A stretch of 64,000 bases of DNA from NCBI RefSeq assembly GCF_025716875.1, contig NZ_JAOVZB010000002.1, forward strand, positions 458,292 through 522,291, in the 5' to 3' direction. A program made the translations under genes and the position numbers. The DNA comes from Marinomonas sargassi (GTDB lineage: Bacteria; Pseudomonadota; Gammaproteobacteria; Pseudomonadales; Marinomonadaceae). This document shows, in pieces, positions 29,642-39,625 of this stretch. The notes beneath the pieces were generated by a model that saw only the letters and a list, made by a program, of their open reading frames with translations, was not told where the DNA came from and made no database searches. Each line of letters starts with the position of its first letter. Within the stretch, counting starts at the first letter, position 1.

Positions 29642-30757
29642 TTAACTATTTACTTCTTTTAGCTCTATGTATTTTTGGCTACGACGGGTTTTATCGTGGA
29701 AGTCACCAACCAACTGACCACAAGCTGCGTCAATATCATCACCGCGAGTCGTCCTTACTGTCACTGTATACCCTGTATCCGCCAAGATTTTTTGGAACTT
29801 ACGCGTTCTATTGTTAGATGGTTTTTCGTAGCCTGAGTTAGGGAAAGGGTTAAAGGGAATTAAGTTAATTTTACACTCTAAATCCTTCAATAAAACTGCC
29901 AACTCATGGGCTTGCGATTCATTGTCGTTCACACCAGACATAAGAGTGTACTCAATTGTAATATGCCTCTTATCTGGAAGGTTTTCTAAATAGTGCTGGC
30001 AAGCTTCCAATAACTTAGCGATTGGAAAGCGTTTATTAATCGGCACTAGCTCATCACGCAACTCATCATTAGGCGCATGCAAAGAAATGGCTAAGGAAAC
30101 ATCTGTTCTCTTAATCAACTCATAGATCTTAGGTACAACACCCGATGTACTCAGTGTGACGCGTCGTTTAGACATCCCATAGGCATTATCATGCATCATC
30201 AATATCATGGAATCGACAACGGGCTCAAAGTTCATCAAAGGCTCACCCATGCCCATCATGACCACATTGGTCACGCGGCGAGGGCCATTTGGATCCATAG
30301 GGCCGAAAGATTTTATGGCGATCCATACTTGGCCGATGATCTCAGCTGGCGTTAAGTTACGGTTAAACCCCTGCTTCCCTGTCGAACAAAAACTACAATC
30401 CAATGAACAACCCACTTGTGAAGAGACACAAAGCGTTGCACGATTGCCATCCGGAATCAGAACCGTTTCTACACAGTCATTATTGCCACCTTCGGTACGA
30501 ATAATCCATTTTCGAGTACCATCCTTCGAAATATTCTGTGATACCACTTCTGGACCACGAATCTCGGAAATTTTTTCAAGTTTACTGCGCAGCGCTTTAC
30601 TGACATCCGTCATTTCATCGAAGTTTTCGGCACCCTTTTGATGAATCCATTTCATTACCTGTGTGGCACGAAACTTCTTTTCACCAATAGACTCGAAGAA
30701 TTCAATCAGTTTCTGTGGAGATAAACCCAGTAGGTTTACTTTTTTAATGTCAGTCAT
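29642..30757 (-). CDS. rlmN: 23S rRNA (A2503)/tRNA (A37) C2-methyltransferase RlmN
   Basis: A dual-specificity radical SAM methyltransferase. The cluster motif is CSLDCSFC (about 123-130); the mechanistic C-terminal Cys lies in [12 protein letters not shown] (about 352). [10 protein letters not shown] and the N-terminal [13 protein letters not shown] are family features. Length 371. A 4Fe-4S enzyme, again downstream of the SUF genes. It is separated from ndk by two terminator-like hairpins. Confidence 0.97.
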   Translation of the reverse strand: MTDIKKVNLLGLSPQKLIEFFESIGEKKFRATQVMKWIHQKGAENFDEMTDVSKALRSKLEKISEIRGPEVVSQNISKDGTRKWIIRTEGGNNDCVETVLIPDGNRATLCVSSQVGCSLDCSFCSTGKQGFNRNLTPAEIIGQVWIAIKSFGPMDPNGPRRVTNVVMMGMGEPLMNFEPVVDSMILMMHDNAYGMSKRRVTLSTSGVVPKIYELIKRTDVSLAISLHAPNDELRDELVPINKRFPIAKLLEACQHYLENLPDKRHITIEYTLMSGVNDNESQAHELAVLLKDLECKINLIPFNPFPNSGYEKPSNNRTRKFQKILADTGYTVTVRTTRGDDIDAACGQLVGDFHDKTRRSQKYIELKEVNS

Positions 30758-30800
30758 AATTTAGTATCGCTTGCTACATGTAGCATTAAGTGTAAACGAA

Positions 30801-30868
30801 AAAAGCCTCTGAAAAGAAAAGTCTTTTCAGAAGCCTCTGTAAAAAAGCGGACAAGAGTCCGCTTTTTT
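30801..30868 (-). terminator. two tandem hairpins between ndk and rlmN
   Basis: AAAAAAGCGGAC/GTCCGCTTTTTT (30841-30868) is a strong terminator on the minus strand after ndk. A second hairpin, GCTTCTGAAAAGA paired across a 4-base loop (30801-30836), follows. Both would cut readthrough from ndk into rlmN. Confidence 0.8.
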
Positions 30869-30897
30869 ATATTTCCTGAGGACCTAAATCCTACGTA

Positions 30898-31305
30898 TTA
30901 CTCACCGAAGAAGTAAGCAATTTCACGTGCTGCAGATTCAAGAGAATCAGAACCGTGAACAGCATTATTATCAATAGAAACTGCGTAGTCTGCACGCAAA
31001 GTACCAGTAGCTGCTTCAGCTGGGTTTGTTGCACCCATCAATTCACGGTGTTTTAGAACAGCACCTTCGCCTTCAAGTACAGAAACCACAACTGGACCAG
31101 ATGTCATGAACTCAACAAGGCTTTTGTAGAAAGGACGCTCTTTGTGCTCAGCGTAAAAACCGCCAGCTAGCTCGTCGTCAAGTTGAATCATTTTCGCTTC
31201 AACAATTTTAAATCCAGCACGCTCAAAACGAGTGTAGATTTCACCGATTACATTTTTAGCAACAGCATCAGGCTTGATGATAGATAGAGTGCGTTCTAAC
31301 GCCAT
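30898..31305 (-). CDS. ndk: nucleoside diphosphate kinase
   Basis: Balances NTP pools by phosphate transfer through an active-site His, seen in [12 protein letters not shown] (about residue 116). The N-terminus [15 protein letters not shown] and the [17 protein letters not shown] block are diagnostic. 135 residues, somewhat shorter than E. coli Ndk (143). It lies between iscS and rlmN, as in pseudomonads. Confidence 0.97.
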   Translation of the reverse strand: MALERTLSIIKPDAVAKNVIGEIYTRFERAGFKIVEAKMIQLDDELAGGFYAEHKERPFYKSLVEFMTSGPVVVSVLEGEGAVLKHRELMGATNPAEAATGTLRADYAVSIDNNAVHGSDSLESAAREIAYFFGE

Positions 31306-31458
31306 GGTATGACTCCAATATAAATTTTAAGGGCAATGTTCCCATCCGCCCAATGATAAAAGGTTAAGCGCGTGGATTATACCCATGTATTCGTTAAAAA
31401 TGCATGGTGAAAATGTGATTATTTAGTACCAAATAAAGAAAAACTTTGAAAGTGCATT

Positions 31459-32613
31459 CTAGGTTGTTGATCTAAGGCCAGAAACCGCTTTTTTAATGGT
31501 TTCAGCTGCACGCTCAACTTCTTCTTTCGTCGTAAAACGTCCGACGGAAAGGCGTAAGGAACTATGAGCCAACTCATCTTTTAGGCCTATAGCTCGCAAT
31601 ACATAAGAGGGCTCTAAACTAGCCGAAGTACAGGCCGAACCAGACGAGACAGCCACATCACTTAATGACATCAGCAAGACTTCACCATCTACACCTTCAA
31701 AACCCACATTAATCACGCCTGCAACCCTAGATTCAGAATCACCATTTAGGTGGACACCACCCAATTCTTCTAATGAAAACCACAACTGATCGCGCAAAGA
31801 TTGAATACGTGTGCAATCACTGGCCATTTCCTCACCAGCAATTCGGAACGCTTCGCCCATTCCAACAATTTGATGAGTAGGTAAAGTGCCTGAACGCATA
31901 CCACGCTCATGGCCACCACCGTGGATTTGAGCTTCTAGTTTAACTTTAGGAGAGCGGCGAACATATAAGGCACCAATACCTTTTGGACCATAGGTTTTAT
32001 GGGCAGTTAATGACATTAAATCCACTTTCATAGAATTAACATCGATTGCGACTTTACCTGTTGTTTGGGCCGCATCAACATGTAAAAACACACCCTTAGA
32101 ATGGGTAATCTCGCCAATAGTTGCAATATCCGTCAGCACACCCAACTCATTATTACCGTGCATCAAAGACACTAAAATGGTGTCTTCTCGAAGAGCTTCT
32201 TTTACTTGATTCGGTGAAATCATGCCATGCTGATCTGGTTGCAGATAAGTGACTTCAAAACCTTCTTTTTCTAACTGTTTACACGGATCAAGAACCGCTT
32301 TATGTTCAATTTTTGAAGTTATGATATGCCTGCCTTTTTGACGATAAGCATACGCTACTCCCTTTAAGGCAAGGTTATTAGCTTCGGTTGCCCCTGATGT
32401 CCAAACAATTTCCCGCGCATCGCAATGAATTAAAGAGGCCACATTCAACCTTGCCTCTTCCACCGCTTCTTCGGCACGCCAACCAAACAGATGTGAACGA
32501 GATGCAGGATTACCAAAATTGCCATCTTGCGTTAAGCAAGCCATCATTTTTTCGGCGACCCTAGGGTCAACTGGCGTAGTGGCGGAATTATCTAAATACA
32601 CAGGGGTTAACAT
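31459..32613 (-). CDS. iscS: cysteine desulfurase, IscS type (class I), short C-terminus
   Basis: A PLP enzyme that takes sulfur from cysteine. Counted from the chosen start, the PLP Lys is K206 ([11 protein letters not shown]) and the active Cys is C328 ([19 protein letters not shown]), the same numbers as E. coli IscS. The protein ends at 384, about 20 residues short of E. coli IscS; the missing tail belongs to the region that contacts IscU. The start was set at MLTPVYLDN, behind GGAG; an upstream in-frame ATG has no site. No iscU follows. It sits 28 bases after sufE and upstream of ndk, where isc operons end in relatives. Confidence 0.93.
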   Translation of the reverse strand: MLTPVYLDNSATTPVDPRVAEKMMACLTQDGNFGNPASRSHLFGWRAEEAVEEARLNVASLIHCDAREIVWTSGATEANNLALKGVAYAYRQKGRHIITSKIEHKAVLDPCKQLEKEGFEVTYLQPDQHGMISPNQVKEALREDTILVSLMHGNNELGVLTDIATIGEITHSKGVFLHVDAAQTTGKVAIDVNSMKVDLMSLTAHKTYGPKGIGALYVRRSPKVKLEAQIHGGGHERGMRSGTLPTHQIVGMGEAFRIAGEEMASDCTRIQSLRDQLWFSLEELGGVHLNGDSESRVAGVINVGFEGVDGEVLLMSLSDVAVSSGSACTSASLEPSYVLRAIGLKDELAHSSLRLSVGRFTTKEEVERAAETIKKAVSGLRSTT

Positions 32614-32641
32614 CTCGAACTCTCCAATTAAAACGAACAGA

Positions 32642-33067
32642 CTAAACAGCGGCCTGTGCAATACCTTTTATGCGACTAACAATCGAGCGTAGCCCATTAC
32701 CACGGGTCGGGCTTAAATGACGCTCAAGATCTAACTCTTCAAAGTAGCCAGAAACATCAAAATCCAATATTTCCTGAGGCGTCTTACGATCCAATGCGGC
32801 CAGCACAAGACCTAAAAGGCCACGAACTATAATGGCATCACTGTCCACAGAAAAGGTTAACAACTCACCTTTCTTCTCATCGTGCGCATTTCCTGGCTGA
32901 ATCCATGCGCTGCTTTGACACCCTTTTACCAATCGCTCAGCAGTACGCCACTCATCATCAAAAGCGGGTAAGGATTTCCCCAAATCGATAATGTATTTGT
33001 ACTTGTCTTCCCAATCATCAAAAAATGACAAGTCATCAATAATATCTTCTGTACTCGGTAAAGCCAT
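32642..33067 (-). CDS. sufE: sulfur-transfer protein SufE
   Basis: Accepts persulfide from a cysteine desulfurase and passes it to SufB. The catalytic Cys is in [13 protein letters not shown] (about residue 50); the N-terminal [21 protein letters not shown] and the [19 protein letters not shown] block are typical. The start MALPSTED follows AGAGGC; a longer open frame upstream lacks a site. 141 residues. It is cut off from sufT by a terminator but is paired with iscS, so both SufS and IscS are possible sulfur sources. Confidence 0.93.
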   Translation of the reverse strand: MALPSTEDIIDDLSFFDDWEDKYKYIIDLGKSLPAFDDEWRTAERLVKGCQSSAWIQPGNAHDEKKGELLTFSVDSDAIIVRGLLGLVLAALDRKTPQEILDFDVSGYFEELDLERHLSPTRGNGLRSIVSRIKGIAQAAV

Positions 33068-33112
33068 GCCTCTTATCCTGTCAATAAACCACTTAATAAA
33101 CATACAAAATAG

Positions 33113-33143
33113 AAAAACGGCACTTAGTCAAAGACTAAGGCCG
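33113..33143 (-). terminator. Rho-independent terminator between sufT and sufE
   Basis: On the minus strand CGGCCTTAGTC and GACTAAGTGCCG pair over a 3-base loop and are followed by TTTTTC. This would end the iscR-suf transcript after sufT. Confidence 0.72.
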
Positions 33144-33181
33144 CTACTATTGTATTCGATTCTTGCTTGCCACCGAAGTAG

Positions 33182-33712
33182 TTAGAAGAAAAGCCCTGCT
33201 TCTAACTGAGCTTCTTCACTCATCATTTCACGGGACCAAGGTGGATCGAACACTAATTCAACGTTCACATTTTCCACATTAGGAACCTTGGCAACGCGAT
33301 ACTCTACATCACTCACCAAAACAGGACCCATACCACAACCGGGTGCGGTTAATGTCATTTGGATAAACACAGATTTCTCTTCTTGGTTTAAAGAAACCTT
33401 GTAGACCAAACCTAATGACACCAAACTAATCGGAATCTCAGGGTCAAATACACTGTCTAATGCTTGCCATACTTGGTCTTCGCTAATATTTTCTGAGCCA
33501 AGATCGGCAAAGTCTAATACTTCAGGTTGCTGGCCTATTGCTTCGGCATCAGTACCATCAATACGCAACATATTACCCTGCCAAGTGACGGTATAATTCC
33601 CACCTAGACTTTGATTAATAGTAATAAATTGTCCTTCAGGAATTATTGCAGGCACCCCATTCGGCACCCTGCGCGCAGGACAGTCACGCTGTGTCACAAC
33701 CATTTTTTGCAT
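33182..33712 (-). CDS. sufT: SufT, MIP18-family Fe-S maturation protein
   Basis: A 176-residue protein of the DUF59/MIP18 family. The second half has the hallmark DPEIPISLVSLGLVYKV and LTAPGCGMGPVLVSDVE, with the conserved Cys in the latter. SufT helps mature Fe-S enzymes in other bacteria. The N-terminal 80 residues are the SufT-specific part (VPNGVPAIIPEGQFITI). It is 5 bases after sufA; its ribosome site is weak, suggesting coupling. Confidence 0.92.
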   Translation of the reverse strand: MQKMVVTQRDCPARRVPNGVPAIIPEGQFITINQSLGGNYTVTWQGNMLRIDGTDAEAIGQQPEVLDFADLGSENISEDQVWQALDSVFDPEIPISLVSLGLVYKVSLNQEEKSVFIQMTLTAPGCGMGPVLVSDVEYRVAKVPNVENVNVELVFDPPWSREMMSEEAQLEAGLFF

Positions 33713-33717
33713 TAAAA

Positions 33718-34068
33718 TTAGCTCACACTAAAGCTTTCGCCGCAGCCACATTCAGCTACAACATTCGGGTTATTAAACTTTATCACTTCGTTAACACCCT
33801 CTCGCACTAAATCAATTTCAGTACCATTAAGCATATTGATAGAGGCCGAATCCACAGCTAGGTCTAGGCCATCAAAAGACAAAACAACATCAGACTCAGA
33901 AGCTTCATCGACAATATCCAACACATAAGCAAAGCCTGTACAGCCGCTCTCTTTGGTACTTAGGCGAATCAATTTGTTTGGTTGCTTAACTAATTTAGAA
34001 GCAAAGTATTTTTTTGCCTTAGCGCTTAAAGACACGCTAGAAGCGGGATCGAATGTAGTTGCTGTCAT
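33718..34068 (-). CDS. sufA: A-type Fe-S carrier SufA
   Basis: A 116-residue A-type carrier of the HesB/IscA family. The three ligand cysteines are in TKESGCTGFAYVLD and the C-terminal ECGCGESFSV. It receives clusters from SufBCD and passes them to apoproteins. A strong AGGAGATTGTT ribosome site precedes it. Its place between sufS and sufT supports the SufA name over IscA or ErpA. Confidence 0.93.
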   Translation of the reverse strand: MTATTFDPASSVSLSAKAKKYFASKLVKQPNKLIRLSTKESGCTGFAYVLDIVDEASESDVVLSFDGLDLAVDSASINMLNGTEIDLVREGVNEVIKFNNPNVVAECGCGESFSVS

Positions 34069-34077
34069 AACAATCTC

Positions 34078-35295
34078 CTAAGCCAACATAGTGCGTACTT
34101 TTTTCAAAGCCGCAAAGAAGGCATCAATCTCTTCTAAAGTGTTATAAATTGAGAAGGATGCACGAGCCGTACCCGGTACATTAAAGCGAGCCATTAAAGG
34201 CTGCGCACAATGATCACCAGTACGTACAGCAATGCCTTGTCGATCTAGTAAAAAACCGATATCTGCAGGGTGCCCCATATCCAAAACAAAGCTCAAAACA
34301 CCAATTTTACTCTTTGCCTTACCTATGATGGTAAGGCCTTCAAATTCTTCTGCCAGCTTGGTCGCATGATCGAGCAAAGCCTTCTCATGGGCTGCAACAC
34401 CGGCTTGATCCAAAGCAGAGAACCAACGCACGGCTTCCCCCATGGCAATGGCATCTGCAACATTTGGCGTACCAGCTTCGAATCGATAAGGCAGTACATT
34501 CCACGTCGCATCCTGCAGCGTCACTGTGGAAATCATCTCGCCACCAGTACGCCAGACAGGCCAGCTTTCGAGTACAGACTCACGCCCCCAAAGCACACCA
34601 ATTCCCATCGGGCCATAGAGTTTATGACCTGACAAAACATAGAAGTCGCAGTCAATATCTTGCACATCAACCCAACCATGGGCAGCACCTTGGGCGCCAT
34701 CCACTAATACCAATGCATCAACCGCTTTCGCTTTCGCTGTCATTTCTTTAATAGGGTTGATAGTACCTAATGCGTTTGAAACATGAGGAAAAGCAACAAA
34801 ACGTGTTTTTTCACTCAACATAGCTTCATAAGCGGCTTGATCAAGTTCACCATCATCGGTGACTGGGATGGTTCTTAATGTTGCACCAGATGCTTTACAA
34901 GCTTGCTGCCATGTCACTAAGTTAGCGTGATGGTCCATTTGTGTAGCAATGACTTCATCTTCTGGAGACAACAAGGAAGCCAAGCCATTGGCAACAATAT
35001 TGATACCCTCTGTGGTCCCTGTCGTCCAAATCACTTCCTCACGCTTAGGCGCATTCATGAAGTCTTTGATAATGTCGCGAGCGGCTTCGAAATTTCGCGT
35101 CGCTTCATCGGCCAAACGGTGGGCACCACGATGAACATTTGAGTTACACGTCGTATAGTAATCTACCAGAGCATCTATCACGCACTGTGGCTTTTGGGTT
35201 GTCGCCGCATTGTCTAAATAAATCAGCGGCTTGCCATCAATTTCTCTCTTTAAAATCGGAAATTGAGCACGAACAGCATCGACATCAAAACTCAT
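34078..35295 (-). CDS. sufS: cysteine desulfurase SufS (class II)
   Basis: A PLP cysteine desulfurase working with SufE. PLP Lys is K225 (LSGHKLYGPMG) and the active Cys is C363 in RTGDHCAQP, the class-II motif; E. coli SufS has K226 and C364. The N-terminus YLDNAATTQKP is typical. 405 residues. It lies 12 bases after sufD. Having both class I (IscS) and class II desulfurases in one cluster is noteworthy. Confidence 0.96.
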   Translation of the reverse strand: MSFDVDAVRAQFPILKREIDGKPLIYLDNAATTQKPQCVIDALVDYYTTCNSNVHRGAHRLADEATRNFEAARDIIKDFMNAPKREEVIWTTGTTEGINIVANGLASLLSPEDEVIATQMDHHANLVTWQQACKASGATLRTIPVTDDGELDQAAYEAMLSEKTRFVAFPHVSNALGTINPIKEMTAKAKAVDALVLVDGAQGAAHGWVDVQDIDCDFYVLSGHKLYGPMGIGVLWGRESVLESWPVWRTGGEMISTVTLQDATWNVLPYRFEAGTPNVADAIAMGEAVRWFSALDQAGVAAHEKALLDHATKLAEEFEGLTIIGKAKSKIGVLSFVLDMGHPADIGFLLDRQGIAVRTGDHCAQPLMARFNVPGTARASFSIYNTLEEIDAFFAALKKVRTMLA

Positions 35296-35307
35296 ATTTT
35301 TTCTCGC

Positions 35308-36567
35308 TTACATCACTTCCATTTGCGCAAAGCGCTCACGGATTATTGGGCGAATCCACTCAGCCAAGGTTTCATTTGGCATCAAATCAATCAGCTCATT
35401 AATAAAACCAAAGTTCAGCATTACCTGTGCTTTTGCACGACTTACGCCACGAGTTTGTAAGTAATACAAAGCTTGCTTGTCAATTTGCGCCACTGTCGCA
35501 CCGTGGGCACAACGCACATCATCGGCATAAATCTCCAACTCTGGCTTAGTGTTGATTTCGGCTTTATCAGACAATAACAAGTTACGGTTATTCAACTCCG
35601 CCAAGGTTTTCTGAGCATCTTTATGGATATGAATACGGCCGTTAAATACCGCACGTGCGCGGTCAGCGACGATGCAACGCACATTTTCTTCGGTAGTACC
35701 GTTAGGCATGGCATGCTCAACTGTGGCATGTAAATCGAACAACTCCTTATCGTCCAACAAATACATAGCATTCAGCTTAGCGTCAGCGAACTCACCAGCA
35801 TGGATAATATCGGTATCTAAACGAGATAATTCACTACCAAAAGCCACAATCGTACTGTTCATTTTAGCGTGGTCATGCAAGTTAAAGTGACAACCACCTA
35901 CAGCAAGGTTACTACCCGTTTGTAGCGCAAAACGGTAATGCTCTAGATATGCTTTTGGAGCAATATTGTACTCAACAAAAGCCGTACTTAAGGAATCGCC
36001 TTGCGCTTGAACATCTTCGATAACCGTTAAACGAGCACCAGCTTCAAGAGACACTAGAACACGAGTATGCGACTCAGCACCTTGGCTCAATAGCGAACTA
36101 ATACGAACAGGCTCATCAATTTTTACATTCTCTTCAACAGAGACAATCACAACATCATTTACTAAGGCATCGTTCACCAAACCAAAAAGGTGGCGCTCAG
36201 GCTTAATCGTTGAGAACTCTTGTAATGCAGAAGCTTGCTGTTCTGGGCTTAACTCGCTACCAAGAGCAATCGTTAAGCCTTCTGGTAATGTATCTGCCAG
36301 TTGAACTTTATCTAGTTGGCCATTAACGAAAGCCAATTCAATAGCATTTAAACCATCAATCGCCAGAGGCAATAAGCCCGTTTGATTTTCAACTGGAACC
36401 GCTTTGCTACGCTCTATAGGACGTAAAGGAGTATAACGCCACGCTTCTGTTTTACGCGTTGGCCATTTCGTTGCAGATAATAGCTCCAGAGCGTGAGCTC
36501 GTTTTGGCGCTAGCCAATCGCTATTATCCTGCCCACGAGCGATGGCACTTTCTAACCATGCACTCAT
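35308..36567 (-). CDS. sufD: Fe-S assembly scaffold SufD
   Basis: Partner of SufB in the SufBC2D scaffold. The 419-residue protein has the right-handed beta-helix core and the cluster-building residues C353 and H355 in VRCAHGATVAQ, matching E. coli SufD Cys358 and His360. The start follows GAGGGGTAACGA, 3 bases after the sufC stop. Sequence is less conserved than SufB, as usual for SufD. Confidence 0.95.
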   Translation of the reverse strand: MSAWLESAIARGQDNSDWLAPKRAHALELLSATKWPTRKTEAWRYTPLRPIERSKAVPVENQTGLLPLAIDGLNAIELAFVNGQLDKVQLADTLPEGLTIALGSELSPEQQASALQEFSTIKPERHLFGLVNDALVNDVVIVSVEENVKIDEPVRISSLLSQGAESHTRVLVSLEAGARLTVIEDVQAQGDSLSTAFVEYNIAPKAYLEHYRFALQTGSNLAVGGCHFNLHDHAKMNSTIVAFGSELSRLDTDIIHAGEFADAKLNAMYLLDDKELFDLHATVEHAMPNGTTEENVRCIVADRARAVFNGRIHIHKDAQKTLAELNNRNLLLSDKAEINTKPELEIYADDVRCAHGATVAQIDKQALYYLQTRGVSRAKAQVMLNFGFINELIDLMPNETLAEWIRPIIRERFAQMEVM

Positions 36568-36570
36568 TCG

Positions 36571-37356
36571 TTACCCCTCAAGCTCGTCTTCAGTCGGTTC
36601 TGTTTGCAACCAAGCGTAACCTTGAGCTTCAAGTTCTTGAGCCAATGACGCATCACCACTTTTCACAATTTTGCCGTTTGAAAGTACATGAACAAAGTCA
36701 GGCTTGATGTAGTCAAGAAGGCGCTGGTAGTGGGTCACAACAATAAAACTGCGGTCACTTGAACGTTGGCTGTTTACACCTTCTGCAACCACTTGAAGAG
36801 CATCGATATCTAGACCTGAATCGGTTTCATCAAGGATACAAAGTTTAGGCTGAAGCAATAGCATCTGCATCAATTCATTACGTTTTTTCTCACCGCCAGA
36901 AAAACCTTCGTTGACGCCACGTTTTAGGAAAGAAATAGGCAGATCAACTTTTTTACAGGCCGCTTTCGCTTCTTTTAAGAAATCTGCTGAACTAATCGCT
37001 TCTTCTCCACGCGCTTCACGTTGAGCATCAACAGAAGCTTTCAAAAACTCAAGGTTACTCACACCAGGAATTTCTACAGGGTACTGAAAAGCAAGAAACA
37101 AACCTGCGCGAGCTCGCTCTTCTGTTTCCATATCAAGCAAGTCTTCACCACCGAGCACTACACTACCACTATCTACTGTGTAGCCTTCGCGACCAGACAA
37201 TACATAACCCATAGTACTTTTACCGGCACCGTTAGGCCCCATGATGGCATGCACTTCACCCGGCTTAACTTCTAGATCAAGTCCTTTTAAGATCTGCTTC
37301 TCTTCTACGCTTGCGTATAAATCTTTTATCGTCAACAAATTGTTGCTATTAGACAT
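36571..37356 (-). CDS. sufC: Fe-S assembly ATPase SufC
   Basis: A soluble ABC ATPase of 261 residues that drives conformational change in SufBD. Walker A is GPNGAGKST (about 40-48), the ABC signature is FSGGEKKRNE and Walker B is LCILDETDSGLD, followed by the switch VVTHYQRLL. The ATG (MSNSNN) with AAGGA upstream was chosen over an in-frame TTG two codons earlier. Confidence 0.96.
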   Translation of the reverse strand: MSNSNNLLTIKDLYASVEEKQILKGLDLEVKPGEVHAIMGPNGAGKSTMGYVLSGREGYTVDSGSVVLGGEDLLDMETEERARAGLFLAFQYPVEIPGVSNLEFLKASVDAQREARGEEAISSADFLKEAKAACKKVDLPISFLKRGVNEGFSGGEKKRNELMQMLLLQPKLCILDETDSGLDIDALQVVAEGVNSQRSSDRSFIVVTHYQRLLDYIKPDFVHVLSNGKIVKSGDASLAQELEAQGYAWLQTEPTEDELEG

Positions 37357-37369
37357 GTTCAATAATTCC

Positions 37370-38806
37370 TTAACCTACAGAGCCTTCAAGGCTTATTTCT
37401 AGTAATTTGCCTGCTTCAACAGCAAATTCCATTGGTAATTCTTTAAATACTTCCTTACAGAAGCCATTCACTATCATGGAAACCGCTTTTTCAGGGTCCA
37501 AGCCACGTTGCTGACATAAAAACATTTGTTCATCACTTACTTTTGAAGTGGTCGCTTCGTGCTCGATAATAGCGGAAGGGTTACGGCTTTCGACATAAGG
37601 GAAAGTGTGGGCACCACATTGATCGCCAATCAGTAGAGAGTCACATTGAGTGAAGTTACGGGCACCTTCAGCACCAGCAGCCATTCGCACCAAGCCGCGG
37701 TAGCTACCATTACTTTTTCCTGCTGAAATACCTTTAGCAATAATGGTCGACTTGGTATTTTTACCAAGGTGGATCATTTTCGTACCTGTATCCGCTTGCT
37801 GGCGGCCACGGGTCAATGCCACTGAGTAAAATTCACCAACACTGTTATCGCCTTTCAATACACAGCTTGGGTACTTCCAAGTAACCGCTGAACCTGTTTC
37901 CACTTGAGTCCAAGAGATTTTGGCATTGGTATGACATACACCACGCTTAGTTACGAAGTTATAAATACCACCTTTACCGTCTTCATCCCCCGGATACCAA
38001 TTCTGCACCGTAGAGTATTTGATTTCGGCATCATCCATAGCAACCAATTCAACCACTGCAGCGTGTAATTGGTTTTCATCACGTTGAGGCGCGGTACAAC
38101 CTTCAAGATAACTAACGTGACTGCCTTCATCAGCAATAATCAAGGTACGCTCGAACTGCCCTGTATTTTGTTCATTAATACGGAAGTAAGTAGATAGTTC
38201 CATAGGGCAACGGGTGCCTTTTGGTATATAGACAAAAGAACCATCGGTAAAGACTGCGCAATTCAACGCGCTGTAATAGTTATCCTTTTTAGCAACAACA
38301 CTACCTAGATACTTCTTAACTAGGTCTGGGTATTTTTGAATCGCTTCTGAGATAGGGCAGAAGATAACGCCCGCCTCTTCTAGCTTTTCACGGAAAGTGG
38401 TGACGACAGAGACAGAATCGAAAACAGCATCAACCGCAACACCTGCAAGCATTTGCTGCTCGATAAGAGGGATACCTAGTTTTTCATAGGTACGCAGTAA
38501 TTCAGGGTCTACTTCATCAAGAGACTTAGGTTTATCTTTCATGCTCTTTGGTGCGGAATAGTAGGAAATCGCTTGGAAGTCGATTTTTGGGTAATCCACT
38601 AAAGCCCAATCAGGCTCTTCCATCTGCAACCAATCGCGAAATGCACCTAAGCGCCATTCAAGCATCCATTCAGGTTCGCCCTTCATTTTAGAAATACGCT
38701 GGATAACACTTTCGTCCAAACCGGGTGCAAAGGTTTCTGATTCCACGTCAGAAACAAAACCCGCTTCGTATTCTCTTGCCAGCGCCTTATCTATCTGCTC
38801 AGTCAT
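37370..38806 (-). CDS. sufB: Fe-S assembly scaffold SufB
   Basis: The main scaffold on which clusters form. The 478-residue protein carries TQCDSLL (C388) and the EHE triad at 415-417 ([11 protein letters not shown]), placed as E. coli SufB Cys405 and Glu432-His433-Glu434. [13 protein letters not shown] at the N-terminus and [18 protein letters not shown] are family blocks. It is the second gene of the IscR-controlled operon, 92 bases after iscR. Confidence 0.97.
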   Translation of the reverse strand: MTEQIDKALAREYEAGFVSDVESETFAPGLDESVIQRISKMKGEPEWMLEWRLGAFRDWLQMEEPDWALVDYPKIDFQAISYYSAPKSMKDKPKSLDEVDPELLRTYEKLGIPLIEQQMLAGVAVDAVFDSVSVVTTFREKLEEAGVIFCPISEAIQKYPDLVKKYLGSVVAKKDNYYSALNCAVFTDGSFVYIPKGTRCPMELSTYFRINEQNTGQFERTLIIADEGSHVSYLEGCTAPQRDENQLHAAVVELVAMDDAEIKYSTVQNWYPGDEDGKGGIYNFVTKRGVCHTNAKISWTQVETGSAVTWKYPSCVLKGDNSVGEFYSVALTRGRQQADTGTKMIHLGKNTKSTIIAKGISAGKSNGSYRGLVRMAAGAEGARNFTQCDSLLIGDQCGAHTFPYVESRNPSAIIEHEATTSKVSDEQMFLCQQRGLDPEKAVSMIVNGFCKEVFKELPMEFAVEAGKLLEISLEGSVG

Positions 38807-38898
38807 ATATAAAAGCTCACTTTTGATAGGAACCCTTTTCTCTCAATATGAGAGTCACAGGTTCTACTAAATTTATTCTTTACTTAGCCAATACTTTT

Positions 38899-39384
38899 CT
38901 AGCCAATAATGGCCGCGTTAATTTTGTCATCAACACAAGTTTGTTGGCTTTCAATACTTTGTCGTTCAGCTACTTGTCTTACATCTTCTCTTGCAACTAG
39001 CTGAGCCAAACTAATTTGATTTAAAAAATCGTGAATCTGATCACTTAAATCACACCATAAATAGTGGGTTAGACATGTGGTTCCACCCTGGCAATCACTG
39101 CGCCCACTGCAGCCTGTTGCATCAACAGACTCGTTAACGGCATCAACTATCTGGGCGACAAAAATGTCTTCTTTTAAGCGGCTCAATCGATAGCCACCAC
39201 CCGGCCCTCTCACACTAGTAACCAATACACTCTTGCGAAGCTTTGAGAACAACTGCTCAAGGTAAGAAAGAGAGATTCCTTGCCGATTTGAAATGTCCGA
39301 TAAGGACACTGGCCCTTGATCTGAATGCAATGCTAGATCAAGCATGGCGGTTACCGCATAACGACCTTTTGTTGTTAAGCGCAT
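38899..39384 (-). CDS. iscR: Rrf2-family Fe-S regulator IscR
   Basis: A [2Fe-2S] transcription factor of 161 residues. The winged helix has [20 protein letters not shown] and the wing [10 protein letters not shown]. Cluster ligands C92, C98, C104 and H107 fall at exactly the E. coli IscR positions, so it should sense clusters and not be an apo-only homologue. It heads the suf operon and has two type-1 IscR sites in its promoter, so autorepression together with suf control is expected. Confidence 0.96.
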   Translation of the reverse strand: MRLTTKGRYAVTAMLDLALHSDQGPVSLSDISNRQGISLSYLEQLFSKLRKSVLVTSVRGPGGGYRLSRLKEDIFVAQIVDAVNESVDATGCSGRSDCQGGTTCLTHYLWCDLSDQIHDFLNQISLAQLVAREDVRQVAERQSIESQQTCVDDKINAAIIG

Positions 39385-39418
39385 AAGCTATCCAATAAGA
39401 TTTTTCATGTGGAGGTGA

Positions 39419-39448
39419 ATACTACACAAAACCTACTGTTTTTATCAA
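39419..39448 (-). promoter_or_regulatory. promoter of iscR-suf
   Basis: On the minus strand TTGATA (39443-39448) and TAGTAT (39419-39424) are separated by 18 bases, 35 bases upstream of the iscR start. IscR site 2 overlaps the -35 and the spacer. Confidence 0.7.
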
Positions 39449-39452
39449 GTAT
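39428..39452 (-). promoter_or_regulatory. type-1 IscR binding site, downstream copy
   Basis: On the minus strand it begins ATACTTGATAAAAACAGTAGG. About 20 of 25 positions match the type-1 consensus (ATA, YYGA, the RWWWYAGT centre). It covers the -35. Confidence 0.65.
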
Positions 39453-39477
39453 TTACCCGACTATTTTAGTAGGTTAT
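39453..39477 (-). promoter_or_regulatory. type-1 IscR binding site, upstream copy
   Basis: On the minus strand it reads ATAACCTACTAAAATAGTCG then GGTAA. About 22 of 25 positions match the E. coli type-1 consensus, including ACTRWWWYAGTCRRS. It directly abuts the second site, so two dimers could bind side by side, as at the E. coli iscR promoter. Confidence 0.75.
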
Positions 39478-39625
39478 TCCCACAGCAAGGAACGCAGCGC
39501 ATTTTACGCACTACTGACTAAAAACAAAACAGGAGAATGAGCACCTATCTAGAAAATAAGTGCCACGAATGAGAAAAATAAAAAGATAAGCATCAAGGCA
39601 TCAGAAATACAAACAGCATACGAAT

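Noticed and set aside
30207..30641. A long open frame (144 codons) on the plus strand within rlmN
   Set aside because: Antisense shadow of a well-conserved radical SAM gene; no ribosome site and no recognisable domain.
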